From positions 3,019,011 through 3,083,010 of the forward strand of contig NZ_FWWY01000001.1 of NCBI RefSeq assembly GCF_900176145.1: a DNA stretch of 64,000 nt, given 5' to 3'. Under the pieces are notes generated by a model, which was given only the letters and a program-made list of their open reading frames with translations, searched no databases and had not been told where the DNA came from. Positions 1 through 9,225 of the stretch are shown piece after piece. Position numbers and translations under genes: made by a program. Numbering within the stretch: the stretch's first letter is position 1; each line of letters opens with the position of its first letter. The stretch comes from Sulfobacillus thermosulfidooxidans DSM 9293 (GTDB lineage Bacteria > Bacillota > Sulfobacillia > Sulfobacillales > Sulfobacillaceae).

Positions 1-266
1 GGATAACATTTGCAAAGTCAAGACTTTCTCAGATCTCTTAGATAGAATCCGGTAATGAAGTGAGAGGGGGAATTGGGAAGTCTGAACACAAAAGAGCCTT
101 TCAGATGGGGCAATATCATAACCGAATTCATGAGAATCCGCATTATAGTTGTGAACAGGGTAGAGTAGTTGCGGCCATCTCACGCTATGCGCAGTGAGAT
201 GGAGTTCACTAAACCCTTATGGAGTCGGGTTCGCCGTTGGCTCCGTACGCAAGCGCGGAGGTGTTG

Positions 267-485
267 ATGCATCTGCCCTGCGTTTGCTGTCTAAACGAGT
301 TGAACGACAAGATCTCGACCAAGAAGGCCGTCAAAGATGCCAGGGGCATCATCATCAAGGGCCCATCCGGTGGTGGACCGGGATTTTCCGGATCATTACG
401 TCGGTACTGTCCGGAATGCCGCACCGGGTTTAAGACGTGGGACTACAAGCCGTGCGGATGGTATTGGATGCTCTGCCCACGCTGA
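267..485 (+). CDS. Small Cys-rich protein, probable zinc binder
   Basis: A 72-residue product with a CVCC cluster near residue 7, a CPEC knuckle near residue 50 and two further cysteines (PCG, LCPR) at the C-terminus, the pattern of a small zinc ribbon. The middle is Lys/Gly-rich with a GPSGGGPG stretch. The ATG at 267 was chosen because GGAGG lies 5 bases before it; the same frame is open back to an ATG at 219 without a good ribosome binding site. I do not recognise the family and assign no role. Overlapping frames on both strands are open, which lowers certainty. Confidence 0.45.
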   Translation: MHLPCVCCLNELNDKISTKKAVKDARGIIIKGPSGGGPGFSGSLRRYCPECRTGFKTWDYKPCGWYWMLCPR

Positions 486-925
486 CATGGTGTGACTCCA
501 TCCGGAGACTTGGTGATGGGGCGGCTTAAACCCGCGACCTCCAAGCCGGTAGACGCTGAGCGGGTCCTACCCCACCATTCTACGGAAGACTCTATGGGAA
601 GTGACGGCGTATCTTCAACATGACGCTTATCTTCGGAGCTGACAACCGTCAGCGGCGCACACAACGATTGAAGCGGGGAACGATGCGGCACGACGCTTCT
701 CCGTGGGAAATGACCCTGTAACCGCGTCTGACTCCCATGTCTTTCCTATCTTCTGCCAAGCGGAATGACGGACAATTTGGGCATTGACCCCGCGAAACTT
801 GGGAGGATTCGTTCATGTGATGATAGTGAAGAAAAACCGCTCGCAAAAGAGGCGAAGGGAAAAGCCTTGAAAGACTCCATAAAGGTAAGGAACCAAGACA
901 AAACCTTGAGGTAGGAGGACGAAGA
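486..925. other. Intergenic stretch, no gene recognised
   Basis: About 440 bases between two plus-strand genes. The open frames here are short, overlap on both strands and lack convincing start signals. The last 30 bases hold the strong GGTAGGAGG site of the next gene. I see no tRNA fold or clear terminator. Confidence 0.4.
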
Positions 926-1675
926 ATGGCGACGTTGTCGTGTGCCGTGGAAGAATTAAGTCGTCGGTTGAAGTCGTCTTTGAGGCCGTCACCGTGGATT
1001 CTTCGGCGTTCGCCCTATGAGTGTGAAGCTGTTGAGGAGACCGATGTACCACATGCGGGTCTCCGCGTACAAGTGATGGATGACACGCTCCCCGCCAGTC
1101 ATCGTCTTACGTTTTTCTTTCCGTCAACGATGGTGGTCGCGCACGCCGATCAGGACTTTGATGACTGGATCGACATGATCCGGGCCGAACTCGATACCAG
1201 CTCCCATCAAGGGCAATGGCTTTACGACCCACGAACGGACGGCATGTGGGTGCATGCGACGGTTCTTGGCCACCAACCGATGGAGAAATATCCTGTGCCT
1301 CGCGCCTGGGGTGATTGTCAGGCATTATCGGCCCAGACCGCGTCGGGATTGGCATCGGCCTGCCGTGAACTGCGCCATGCCTTAACCCAGGGATGGGGTT
1401 CCTTCCAACGCGAGTCTCCGAATTCCGCTGACCCGGCATTAAAGGATGTAGTGATCATATCACAACCTATTGTGGGGTTGCAGATCACCGTCTGGTATTA
1501 CAAATTTCCTGCAACGCATTGGTTGCGTATTCTGATTCCCCAAGAGATTGTGGATCAGCCGGAACATTGGGATCAATTCCCCATGCGCCTTCACGAAGAC
1601 GTCTTGACCTATGGTCATCGATCCTTGTGGCAGTTTGATCCGGACACAGGAGGCATGCAGTTTCTATGGCGTTGA
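926..1675 (+). CDS. Unknown protein with two similar halves
   Basis: 249 residues of unknown function. The start is secure: GGTAGGAGG lies 8 bases before the ATG. The protein seems to be an internal duplication. Each half has a hydrophobic strand (LTFFFPSTMVV near residue 61; LRILIPQEIV near 201), an acidic helical stretch, then a W-x-x-D-P-x-T-x-G-M motif (LYDPRTDGMW near 93; FDPDTGGMQF near 238). There is no signal peptide or membrane segment, so it is probably cytosolic. It stands alone with IS debris just downstream. The repeat motif is seen directly; no known domain was recognised. Confidence 0.7.
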   Translation: MATLSCAVEELSRRLKSSLRPSPWILRRSPYECEAVEETDVPHAGLRVQVMDDTLPASHRLTFFFPSTMVVAHADQDFDDWIDMIRAELDTSSHQGQWLYDPRTDGMWVHATVLGHQPMEKYPVPRAWGDCQALSAQTASGLASACRELRHALTQGWGSFQRESPNSADPALKDVVIISQPIVGLQITVWYYKFPATHWLRILIPQEIVDQPEHWDQFPMRLHEDVLTYGHRSLWQFDPDTGGMQFLWR

Positions 1676-1699
1676 CGCGGACGCGGGGGACCGTGATGA

Positions 1700-1905
1700 C
1701 AGGAATGAACCTATGTCAATAAAATGGACACCCGAAATTGAGACATTAGCCGTGTCGCGCATGATACGTCGCATCGGCCTCGGCCGGAGTCTGATAATCC
1801 AGGGCACCATGGATCCGCTGCCGATTATAGAAAATCTCAATATAGGCAAAGATCCGCCCATTCGGCTTCCTCTCGGCTTCGAAATTTCGTCAGGTGAATG
1901 AGCTC
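1700..1905 (-). pseudogene. IS3-family transposase OrfB, C-terminal relic
   Basis: Reading the minus strand across frames gives the typical end of an IS3-family DDE transposase: ELIHLTKFRSREEAE in one frame, then IFAYIEIFYNRQRIHGALG in the next, then YQTPAEADATYHAR in the third. The IFxYIExFYNRQRxHxALGYxxPAE pattern is diagnostic of OrfB C-termini. At least two frameshifts and missing upstream sequence show a dead fragment. It belongs to a different IS3 subgroup from the relic at 54455-55264, whose C-terminus reads FYNERRMHGSLQ. Confidence 0.7.
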
Positions 1906-2028
1906 CTTTTTCAGGAGGCTATGGGGCTGTCTCAAAAGGGTGGCTCCTGTGGGATAGGGAGACACCATGCGAAGGGCAACAAGCGTCCCTGATCATCCTT
2001 GGAGGGCGGTCTGCTTTAGGACGCTATG

Positions 2029-2160
2029 AGCTTTTAAGCCCCTTAAGAAGACGAGACAATCGCGATCTCTCCTGGTAGGATAATTATCAGTTTAGAGGAG
2101 AGAGTGTGCACGATGAGTCAAACCTATTCACCGGAATTCAAGCAACAGATTGAGATGTTC
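2029..2160 (+). mobile_element. IS3-type element, left-end fragment (copy 1)
   Basis: This 130-base stretch closely matches 54455-54587. It covers the leader beginning CTTTTAAGCCCCTTAAGAAG, a GAGAGAG ribosome site, the ATG at 2113 and the first codons of an OrfA-like protein (MSQTYSPEFKQQI). Similarity stops abruptly after the GAG codon at about 2153, where unrelated DNA begins. It is a broken left end of the same insertion sequence whose longer but also dead copy lies 52 kb away. Confidence 0.75.
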
Positions 2161-2432
2161 AATGTCATAAGTTCTTGAATCACAAAGATTGAATCACTCA
2201 ATGCTGTGGTAAGGCTTTCGTTCCAATCCAGCTCTAAAGCCTGGCGCAAAAATTCTCGGTAAGGTAAAGTGCTCATTTTCCTTGAGCGTTGCCACATGGG
2301 ATAAAAAACGTTTCTAGTCTCCGGCATATGAGGAGGAATTCCTACGTCTTTTGCGATCTTCATTATCGCTTCGATACAGGAAATGTCTACTTGAACTTGG
2401 TACATAATCTGATAAGCTAGCGCCTCTGACAA
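2124..2432 (-). CDS. Small unknown protein
   Basis: 102 residues from a TTG start, with GGAAGAGG just upstream. No family was recognised. The sequence is mildly hydrophobic and helical, with a central VGIPPHMPETRNVFYP segment and a YREFLRQALELDWNESL stretch. Its last ~12 codons run antisense through the IS3 left-end fragment, so the natural C-terminus may have been lost to the insertion. It follows the decayed antitoxin/toxin pair on the same strand. It could be real or a fortuitous frame. Confidence 0.35.
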   Translation of the reverse strand: MSEALAYQIMYQVQVDISCIEAIMKIAKDVGIPPHMPETRNVFYPMWQRSRKMSTLPYREFLRQALELDWNESLTTALSDSIFVIQELMTLNISICCLNSGE

Positions 2433-2469
2433 ATGCCTCTTCCGTCGTTCGTCAGACGCGCGCTCGTGC

Positions 2470-2660
2470 TTAAGAGAGAGCCAATAGGCTAAATATGTGC
2501 CCGGCTAACACGTCGCGATACTCGAGAAGAATCCGTGCACCGTAGGCCAACAGCGCATCGCCAACAACAAGAGACCGAATGACCGTGGGCGGGGCCCTAT
2601 CAGCTTTTTTAATAGGGCCGAAACAAGCACATTCGTATCAATGACGAGAATATCAGTTAC
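2470..2660 (-). pseudogene. PIN-domain toxin, frameshifted and truncated
   Basis: The minus strand reads VTDILVIDTNVLVSALLKK (2660-2604), then in the -1 frame ADRAPPTVIRSLVVGDALL, then AYGARILLEYRDVLA, ending at TAA 2470-2472. The DTNVLVSALL opening with its acidic residue and the ILLEYRDVLA helix are hallmarks of PIN-domain ribonucleases of toxin-antitoxin pairs. The frame changes exactly at A AAA AAG (2612-2604). The product stops at ~65 residues, against about 130 or more for the family, so acidic residues of the second half are missing. No proper start codon is visible. It directly follows and overlaps the antitoxin gene. Confidence 0.7.
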
Positions 2661-2955
2661 ACTCTTTGTGCCCCATGGGGGTACGCCGGGCTACAGAGAT
2701 TTCATGGTTAATGTCTTCATCAGACAACCGATCCCTGCCCGATAGGTGAGAAAGTTCCTGTAAACGGTTCAAGGCCCGACCGGCCCGCGCTTGACGCATC
2801 GCCATCAGGTCGACCTCGAACGTTTCCTCAGTCACCGGCGACAAGATTGCAATAAGCTTCCCGTTAAAGGTCAGGACGATGTCTTCAGTCGCCGACAGCC
2901 ATTCACCAAGGCTACGCGTCTTGGTTCGCAATGCCCGGACCGACACGAGTCGCAT
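2653..2955 (-). CDS. Phd/YefM-like antitoxin
   Basis: 100 residues. The N-terminal half (MRLVSVRALRTKTRSLGEWL, then LTFNGKLIAILSPV) fits the Phd/YefM-type DNA-binding antitoxin fold, in which a strand-helix opening is followed by a 'G-xx-xAIL-P' strand. The C-terminal half is charged and helical and would bind the toxin. GAGGTGATC precedes the ATG. It overlaps the start of the decayed PIN gene by 8 bases, the usual antitoxin-toxin order. Family knowledge says such proteins neutralise the toxin and repress their own promoter. Its toxin is now broken, so it may be an orphan. Confidence 0.65.
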   Translation of the reverse strand: MRLVSVRALRTKTRSLGEWLSATEDIVLTFNGKLIAILSPVTEETFEVDLMAMRQARAGRALNRLQELSHLSGRDRLSDEDINHEISVARRTPMGHKECN

Positions 2956-3074
2956 AATAGATCACCTCTATGATAACATAATGGGGCACAATCGTCATCC
3001 ACGCAAGTTTCGGTTAGAGGAAGCGGTGATATTGACTGGATGACACCCTCGTGTTGATCTCCCCGGTTCTCCCA

Positions 3075-3230
3075 TCAGTTTTTACGTGCCGACATTTCAA
3101 GGAGAACGTCCTTTAATCGTTTGGTAGCCAAGGTATAAACTTTATCCCGGTCCCTTGGGCCAAGTGCAATAATTTCCATAATGATCCGGTTGGTCTGGAT
3201 GGGCCTATATTATCCGAAACCCTAATCCTA
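3075..3230 (-). pseudogene. RelE/ParE-like toxin, C-terminal relic
   Basis: An open stretch from ATG 3179 to TGA 3075 encodes MEIIALGPRDRDKVYTLATK and a short Lys-rich tail. The same frame continues upstream as YRPIQTNRII after a stop codon. RII-EIIALGPRDKVY is the typical last strand and tail of RelE/ParE-family mRNA interferases (RVIYRI...IVEIIAIGHR). The N-terminal two thirds is absent, so it is a relic. It lies 120 bases upstream of the Phd-like antitoxin on the same strand and adds a second dead toxin to this patch. Confidence 0.5.
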
Positions 3231-3309
3231 CAGAGTTTTGTTAATTCGGCTTGGCATTAACTCGTCCAGTTCAGGATGGATCACGTGCAAAGGCAGGACA
3301 TCGGAACTA

Positions 3310-5334
3310 TTATTCTTGACGTAAAGCATCAACGGGATTTAAAGCGGCCGCATGCGAGGCAGGAATGGCCCCAGCAACAATGGAAACACCTGCGCCAAAT
3401 AAGAGACCCAGGCCTCCGAGCCATAGGGGCAAACTAAAAATACCATGGCTCACTTGACTATTTTGCTTGATGACAACATTGATGATGGCACCCACACCAC
3501 CTCCCAGTGCAATGCCCACGATGGCTCCAATAAGGCCAATAGATAAGGCTTCCAGTAAGAATAAACGAGAAATATCGCGACGTCTCGCGCCAATGGCACG
3601 CAAAATGCCGATTTCACGCCGCCGTTCTAATACGGCCATACTCATAACTACGCCAATCATGAGTCCAGCGACAACCAAGGCAATTCCTCCAACCGCGCCT
3701 AAACCTGTTTCGATGAGGCTGAAACTTTTATTAATCGAGTGGAGAGCCTGTTGTAGGGTGGTTGTGCTATAGCCCATGGCATCGATGCGATTGGCTAAAG
3801 ACGAGACTTGCGACAAACTGTCCGCCAGAACGGTTGCTCCGGGATAATGCACATCATGAGGATTGGCCGAAAAGCTCTGAATCCAGTTGAGGGCCGTAGG
3901 ATAAGAAACGTATCCGATTCCAGAATTCACAAATCCGGTAATTATTACCCGTTGAGGGGGAAGTGGATGAATAGGACCGGATAAGCCTTCTCCCGCAAAA
4001 AGACCACCACTCATGGTTTCGATGTGCAGGGTGATCGGCTTGCCTAAAAGTTGGGCAATACGGGGATGGTGGCCGCCTATAAGCGCTTTAGCAACGCTCA
4101 AGGGGATGACGATATGTCGTAGGTCATTTGACAAATGACCTTGTACAACTGTCGGGAGAACGCCGGAAATGGACCATAAGTTTCTTGGGGGCAGGGGACT
4201 TAGGGCAGCAGTGGTCGATCGTCCGTGATAAGTGACGCCCGTTAAAAAGGTCGCATTGATATAGGCCGCTCGTGCTCCGGGTAGATGAGCAAATTGGTGC
4301 AAAGTACGAGAGGTAATGGCGTGTGAAGGGCCGGAAACAACTTGAGGTCCGAAAGGCCCTGAGCCGGATTTATTGCCTTGGGGTGAAACATTAATCGCGG
4401 TTAAGGGTCCCAAGGAAACAATCCCCTGAACAACGTTCGACTGTAATCCTGTTCCTAGGCCAATCAATAACACCATGGCGGCGACACCTATGGCAATACC
4501 CAATCCCGTTAACAATCCGCGTGTTAACCGTTTGACGAGAGAATGCCAGGCTAACTGATATAACGTCCACAGGCGTATATGACCAAGTCGTTCGGGTTGA
4601 ATATTTAAAGACGAGCTGCTGTCATGGCGGCTTTCTTCATGAACGATGCCGTCACGGATGCGAAGAACCCGATCGGCATACCGAACAAATTCCTCATTAT
4701 GAGTGACAATCACCACGCAATGACCGTCCTCGTGAGCCAAAGATGTGAGCAGATCCATAATCTCTTGCCCACTGGCACTATCTAAATTACCTGTCGGTTC
4801 ATCGGCCAGGATGAGAGGCGGATTGGCTGCCAATGCCCGGGCAATAGCGACGCGTTGTGCTTGTCCACCAGAAAGCTCGCCGGGCTTATGATTCCAGCGT
4901 TCACCGAGCCCCACGCGGTTTAAAAGTTCGATAGCACGGCGGCGGCGAGCTTCTTTAGAGACGCCAGCCAGCATCAGTGGTAATTCGACGTTTTCTAACG
5001 CGGTCATGTTGGCAATGAGATGAAAGGACTGAAAGATAAAGCCGACGGTTTCACGCCGGTATTTGGCCAATTCATCTGATGTCCAGTGACTGATATCTTG
5101 TCCAGATATGATGATATCACCAGAGGTCGGTCGATCCATGCCTCCAAGAATGTGCAAAAGGGTCGACTTTCCGCCACCCGAGGGCCCCAAGACGACCGCC
5201 ACAGTACCATAGGAAAAAGCAAAGGACACATCGTGAAGGGCGATCACGTTTTCTGTGCCACGACGATAAACTTTTTCGACATGACTGAGGCGAACCAATG
5301 GTTCGGATGAAGTAGGCGCGGAATTAAATGGCAT
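3310..5334 (-). CDS. MacB-like ABC transporter (ATPase fused to FtsX permease)
   Basis: 674 residues. The N-terminal ABC ATPase has Walker [10 protein letters not shown] (residues 50-58), signature LSGGQ, Walker B LILADEP followed by the D-loop NLDSASG, and an H-loop VTH. A first membrane segment lies near residues 285-310, then a large extracytoplasmic MacB-type domain, then three C-terminal segments with the FtsX hallmark [14 protein letters not shown]. The order matches MacB-type exporters, which couple ATP use to export of peptides, lipoproteins or drugs without substrate crossing in the usual way. ATG 5334 was chosen: it overlaps the preceding membrane gene by 11 bases, suggesting coupled translation. 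Substrate unknown. Confidence 0.88.
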   Translation of the reverse strand: MPFNSAPTSSEPLVRLSHVEKVYRRGTENVIALHDVSFAFSYGTVAVVLGPSGGGKSTLLHILGGMDRPTSGDIIISGQDISHWTSDELAKYRRETVGFIFQSFHLIANMTALENVELPLMLAGVSKEARRRRAIELLNRVGLGERWNHKPGELSGGQAQRVAIARALAANPPLILADEPTGNLDSASGQEIMDLLTSLAHEDGHCVVIVTHNEEFVRYADRVLRIRDGIVHEESRHDSSSSLNIQPERLGHIRLWTLYQLAWHSLVKRLTRGLLTGLGIAIGVAAMVLLIGLGTGLQSNVVQGIVSLGPLTAINVSPQGNKSGSGPFGPQVVSGPSHAITSRTLHQFAHLPGARAAYINATFLTGVTYHGRSTTAALSPLPPRNLWSISGVLPTVVQGHLSNDLRHIVIPLSVAKALIGGHHPRIAQLLGKPITLHIETMSGGLFAGEGLSGPIHPLPPQRVIITGFVNSGIGYVSYPTALNWIQSFSANPHDVHYPGATVLADSLSQVSSLANRIDAMGYSTTTLQQALHSINKSFSLIETGLGAVGGIALVVAGLMIGVVMSMAVLERRREIGILRAIGARRRDISRLFLLEALSIGLIGAIVGIALGGGVGAIINVVIKQNSQVSHGIFSLPLWLGGLGLLFGAGVSIVAGAIPASHAAALNPVDALRQE

Positions 5335-5779
5335 CACGATCACTCGGCTTTTTGATGACCAATCCCCCAATGGATCCAATAATGAGCGTGAGAATCCCAT
5401 AGGTTAACACCGATAATAGCCAATCTGTAAAATGAGCTACTGGCGAATTGGCGATTTTGACAATTTGTTGGAGTTGCGCTGAAGATAGCACATGATGGTG
5501 CAATTGTCTTTTCAAATCGTTGGCTGTGACATGAACAAAGAATGGGGTAATCCCAGCTAAGAACCCATAGATGGCGCCGGTCGCGGAGGCAAACCACCCA
5601 GGATGGCCTGATGATATTTTGGCATGCTGTCCAGCGATGAAGGCCACCACCAGAATTAAGAAATCTAATATGTAGCTAATAACAAGGGTGTGAAAGGGTG
5701 CGATTAAACCTATGAGAAATTGAATAATTCCTAAGATAACTGCAGCCAGCAGATATTGCCAATTTGGACGTGTGAGCAT
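5324..5779 (-). CDS. Small four-helix membrane protein
   Basis: 151 residues with about four membrane segments (residues ~9-28, ~32-50, ~65-85, ~122-144), a short Lys/Arg cytoplasmic tail and an extracytoplasmic loop carrying LKRQLHHHVLSS. No known domain was recognised. AAAGGATC precedes the ATG. The gene overlaps the MacB-like transporter by 11 bases, so the two are almost certainly one operon. The protein may be an accessory subunit or a sensor for that exporter; this is inferred from position only. Confidence 0.75.
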   Translation of the reverse strand: MLTRPNWQYLLAAVILGIIQFLIGLIAPFHTLVISYILDFLILVVAFIAGQHAKISSGHPGWFASATGAIYGFLAGITPFFVHVTANDLKRQLHHHVLSSAQLQQIVKIANSPVAHFTDWLLSVLTYGILTLIIGSIGGLVIKKPSDRDAI

Positions 5780-5834
5780 GATATCGATCCTTTCGGAAAA
5801 CCGCGATAATTATTTATTATACCCGAGCCAATCA

Positions 5835-7799
5835 CTAAAAACTGGCGTTAACGAGTGACCGGTAACGGTCAATATAATGTAAGACGGTCGAAGCTAATGC
5901 GGCGTGAGACCACGTTAAAGGGGAGACAGACAAGGGTTCTCCCGTGACCGGATGCAACTGTTCTGGGAGCAGGCCACTGGGAAGCGCATGATTTGCGACC
6001 CAAATCAAGGTCTCGCGGGGAGCACGCAAATCACCAATGGTACGAGCCTTGGCAATTTTCCAATCCGCGACCCATAATGTGGAGATGAACCAGGGATTAA
6101 TCGGCGCGTCATCGTCTCCTGAGCGAAAATAACTATCGCCTTCATATCGTCCAATGCCGCCCACCTCAGTTTTGACGGTTAACGTCGATTCGACGGCTTC
6201 CATAGTGCGAACGATTCGCTCATCATCGGCCGGTAATACATCAAAGGCCCACAAGCCAAAGACACTGCTGTCAATGGTCTTGTCAAAGACCCACCGACCA
6301 TTTTCCCGAACTAAGCCCCTAACAAAAATGCCGCGTTCTTGATCATAGAGCCGGGATAGGATACCTCGTTTGACCATTTGCGCCGTTTTATGGTAACGCT
6401 CACTGAGATAGTCATTACCATAAAGGCGGAAGAAGTTGGCGGCAGCGATTAACCCCCCATAGACGGCACTACTTGTGAACGTAAAGATTCCGTAACGTTC
6501 TTCCCACAGATCATAACTGGGTTTGGGCAATTCGAGGGCATTATCAATATACCGGGCCAAAAACGCTGCAGCGGGCCGGATAAGCGTATCATAAACAGAC
6601 TGGGGAAAGTCAATTTCTTGATGATGGACAAAGTCGCGCCAAAGAGCGATCAGGGTCAAGCCAGTTTCGTCTTCTTGAATAGGTAACCGCCGTTCTTTCT
6701 GAACTACGTAAGGATGCCAACTCGAACCGACAGTTCCATCCGGATTATATTTATGTCGTAAATATCCTTCGTCGGTGAGAGCATCCGCACAAAACCGGAA
6801 GAACGGCCGGACCATTCCATGATAACCCGCTTCCGACATCGTAATGGCCGCTAGTGCCCCGTCGCGAGGCCAAACATAATTATAATGATCCCGGTTGTAC
6901 TGAAGAATATCCGAGTCCAAAGCGGCCACGATCGCTCCATTGGCATCGGTGTGGACGCGCACCATTAATAAGCTCATATAAAAGAGGTCACGCACTCGAG
7001 AGGGTAAGTCTGCAAACCATGTGCCGGATTTTTCTGCCCAGCGCTGCCAATAGACAATTACCCGATCAAGAAGCATATTGACCCCGCTATCCTTGACATA
7101 TTCATCAAGATCCGTGACTTCGTCAAGAGTCGAACCAATGGCCATCCAGTAATTTAGGAGCTGGGTTTCTCCAGGTTTAAGAAACAATCGAAAACTGATG
7201 ACACTGTCGACCGATCCCTGGGCAATGGGATTTTCCATCAGTTCCCCGTCTTCTGCATCCCGCCACGTTCCTTCACTGTGATTGAACCGCTTAACGCCCG
7301 TGGAATACTGGAACAATCGGGTGCCTTCGGTGGCACCGTTAAACAAGAAGTAGGTACCGCGCTTATAATGATAAATAACGTGGCGTTCCGGATCATATAC
7401 CGCTGTGTCTCCCACTTCAGTTTCCGAAATCATTAAATCATTATTGAAAAAGACGCGAACTTCGCGCCCTTCAGGGGCGAGGTTAGTAATGGTCATCCGT
7501 TTTAGATACACGTTAAGACGTTGATGGACCGCGTCTTCCGATGTGATGCTTAACTCCATACCGGGATGCGTTGCGCGGATATTAGTGACCAAAGATTTTT
7601 CATGGTAACCGAGGTCAAATTGCCATTCCGGATCGCGCCACCACGAAAATTTTCCGTCAACCCACACGCCAATGGCACAACGGTGGCCCCCTACATGGTT
7701 GAGTTCACCCACATAGGGATAATAGATGTCGCGAATTTGTGCAGTATCATCGAATCCGATAGCAATATGTCCATTTCCAATGACTAAATGTCGTGGCAT
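5835..7799 (-). CDS. GH15 glucoamylase/trehalase-type glycoside hydrolase
   Basis: 654 residues, the usual length of bacterial and archaeal GH15 enzymes. The N-terminal beta domain opens with GNGHIAIGFDD and RDIYYPYVGE. The catalytic (alpha/alpha)6 barrel has YVWPRDGALAA, DLWEERYGIFTFTSSAVYGGL with the general acid Glu, and GLLPEQ with the second catalytic Glu. The family releases glucose from alpha-glucans or cleaves trehalose by inversion. No signal peptide is visible, so the enzyme is probably cytoplasmic and used for reserve glycogen or trehalose turnover. Which substrate it prefers cannot be read from sequence. It is a single gene, 55 bases upstream of the membrane-protein/ABC pair. Confidence 0.9.
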   Translation of the reverse strand: MPRHLVIGNGHIAIGFDDTAQIRDIYYPYVGELNHVGGHRCAIGVWVDGKFSWWRDPEWQFDLGYHEKSLVTNIRATHPGMELSITSEDAVHQRLNVYLKRMTITNLAPEGREVRVFFNNDLMISETEVGDTAVYDPERHVIYHYKRGTYFLFNGATEGTRLFQYSTGVKRFNHSEGTWRDAEDGELMENPIAQGSVDSVISFRLFLKPGETQLLNYWMAIGSTLDEVTDLDEYVKDSGVNMLLDRVIVYWQRWAEKSGTWFADLPSRVRDLFYMSLLMVRVHTDANGAIVAALDSDILQYNRDHYNYVWPRDGALAAITMSEAGYHGMVRPFFRFCADALTDEGYLRHKYNPDGTVGSSWHPYVVQKERRLPIQEDETGLTLIALWRDFVHHQEIDFPQSVYDTLIRPAAAFLARYIDNALELPKPSYDLWEERYGIFTFTSSAVYGGLIAAANFFRLYGNDYLSERYHKTAQMVKRGILSRLYDQERGIFVRGLVRENGRWVFDKTIDSSVFGLWAFDVLPADDERIVRTMEAVESTLTVKTEVGGIGRYEGDSYFRSGDDDAPINPWFISTLWVADWKIAKARTIGDLRAPRETLIWVANHALPSGLLPEQLHPVTGEPLSVSPLTWSHAALASTVLHYIDRYRSLVNASF

Positions 7800-8237
7800 C
7801 TGTTTGTTCCTTTCTCTGTTCGCTAGGCTTTTGCTTTATGCGTATCATATGTTCTTGGTGTATTGATGGTCGACTTCGGGTGGATCCATGTGATGTGACA
7901 TTCTTTATTTTTCACATTATAGGGGATCCTCACGACACCACCGGACTTTTTGTTTAATAGATCAGATCCGTTATTGATCAGACGAGGATTGATTAACTCG
8001 TTAGTAAAATGCATGGCCAACATGGACTGTCATTTGTCGTAGGGCAGCATTAACGAATCATTCAAAGGGTCGTTATCCGCCATTCAGATCCCCTATTTGT
8101 TTGGCGAAATCAACCAACACATGGCATTTTACCGACTCTTAGTGCTAGTCTTATGTCAAAGAATACCACGAACGATGACTATTCCCATAATCTATTCGGG
8201 AAGAAATGTCATCGACGGCGGAAAGGAGGCTGCTCAG
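7800..8237. other. Divergent intergenic region
   Basis: About 440 bases between the GH15 gene (minus) and the nitronate monooxygenase gene (plus), so it should hold promoters for both. The last 15 bases contain AAAGGAGG for the plus-strand gene. An in-frame extension of that gene back to 8097 lacks a ribosome site and I treat it as leader. No riboswitch-like fold was recognised. Confidence 0.4.
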
Positions 8238-9188
8238 ATGATTTCGACAAGGGTGACTCAACAATGGCATTTACGGTATCCCGTGATTTCAGCTCCCATG
8301 TTGGGGGTGTCAGGGGGCGCATTGGCGTCTTCGGTAAGTTCTGCGGGTGGCTTGGGGATGATTGCCGTAGGACCGGCCCAGGATGGCCATTGGATAAAAA
8401 GTGAAGTGGCAAAGATCGCACCGGGCCTACATTTTGGTGTGGGTTTTATTGAATGGGATGTGGCACGCCGTCCACAAATATTGGAGGAGACGTTAAGCCT
8501 TCAGCCCTTTTTGGTTTCGATTTCCTTTGGGTCCGTAAAACCGTACGTACATCGCGTCCATGAGGCTGGAGCACTTGTTGTCACGCAAGTGAACAGTCTT
8601 GAGGATGCCCGCAGCGCCGAAGAATGCGGAGTCGATGCGGTAGTGATTCAGGGGCGAGAAGCCGGAGGACACACAGGCGAATTATCGACTCTTACACTCT
8701 TGCAGAGTGTTGTTCCGATAATGCACATTCCCGTCTTGGCGGCTGGAGGCATTGCGACGCCTCAAGGCATTTGTGCGGCTTTAATGGCGGGTGCTGAAGG
8801 AGTCTGGATGGGAACCCGGTTTGAAGCGTGCCACGAATCACTGTTAGTCGATCGTATCATCTCGCGTCTAATCGAAAGCCATGCGGAAGATACCGTGATA
8901 ACCCGTCTTTATGACCAAATCCTTCACGCTCCCTGGCCATCCAAATATCCCGGGCGGGTCGTGAGTAACCAGTTTGTTCGTCGCTGGTTATCTCAAGAGA
9001 TTACAGATGATGCGGCAAAGGAATTAACGGAAGGCGTACAGGCTTATGATCCCGATACAATTCCGATTTATGCCGGTGAAAGTGTGCAATTTGTTCAAGA
9101 CCGCGAATCGGCTCACCATGTTGTTGTCCAGTTGATGCAACAAGCCGAAGCATGGTGGAAGGAACGGAGCCAGGTCATATCAAGCTAA
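8238..9188 (+). CDS. Nitronate monooxygenase (2-nitropropane dioxygenase family)
   Basis: 316 residues forming an FMN-binding TIM barrel. Diagnostic features are PVISAPMLGVSGGALASSVSSAGGLG at the N-terminus (residues ~15-40), QGREAGGHTG with the conserved catalytic His145, and the phosphate-binding LAAGGIATPQG and AGAEGVWMGTRF motifs. The family oxidises propionate 3-nitronate and other nitronates with FMN and O2; some members act as enoyl reductases, so the substrate is open. AAAGGAGG 10 bases before ATG 8238 fixes the start. It is monocistronic, ending in a hairpin that includes its stop codon. Confidence 0.88.
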   Translation: MISTRVTQQWHLRYPVISAPMLGVSGGALASSVSSAGGLGMIAVGPAQDGHWIKSEVAKIAPGLHFGVGFIEWDVARRPQILEETLSLQPFLVSISFGSVKPYVHRVHEAGALVVTQVNSLEDARSAEECGVDAVVIQGREAGGHTGELSTLTLLQSVVPIMHIPVLAAGGIATPQGICAALMAGAEGVWMGTRFEACHESLLVDRIISRLIESHAEDTVITRLYDQILHAPWPSKYPGRVVSNQFVRRWLSQEITDDAAKELTEGVQAYDPDTIPIYAGESVQFVQDRESAHHVVVQLMQQAEAWWKERSQVISS

Positions 9189-9213
9189 ACAGCCAGTTCG
9201 GCCGTTTAGCTTG
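9181..9213. terminator. Bidirectional hairpin terminator
   Basis: CAAGCTAAAC (9181-9190) pairs perfectly with GTTTAGCTTG (9204-9213), with a further GCC/GGC inside the loop. It lies between two convergent genes and overlaps the stop codon of the nitronate monooxygenase. Confidence 0.7.
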
Positions 9214-9225
9214 TTGGCTGGAACG

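Noticed and set aside
1611-1901. Plus-strand open frame of 96 codons after the two-repeat protein
   Set aside because: It is antisense to the IS3 OrfB relic, whose protein signature on the minus strand is clear; no ribosome site and no known similarity.
7823-8023. 66-codon minus-strand frame upstream of the GH15 gene
   Set aside because: No ribosome site, no similarity, and it lies in the likely shared promoter region.
8097-8237. N-terminal extension of the nitronate monooxygenase
   Set aside because: The family starts at about MISTRV; AAAGGAGG sits directly before that ATG, and the extension has no site of its own.
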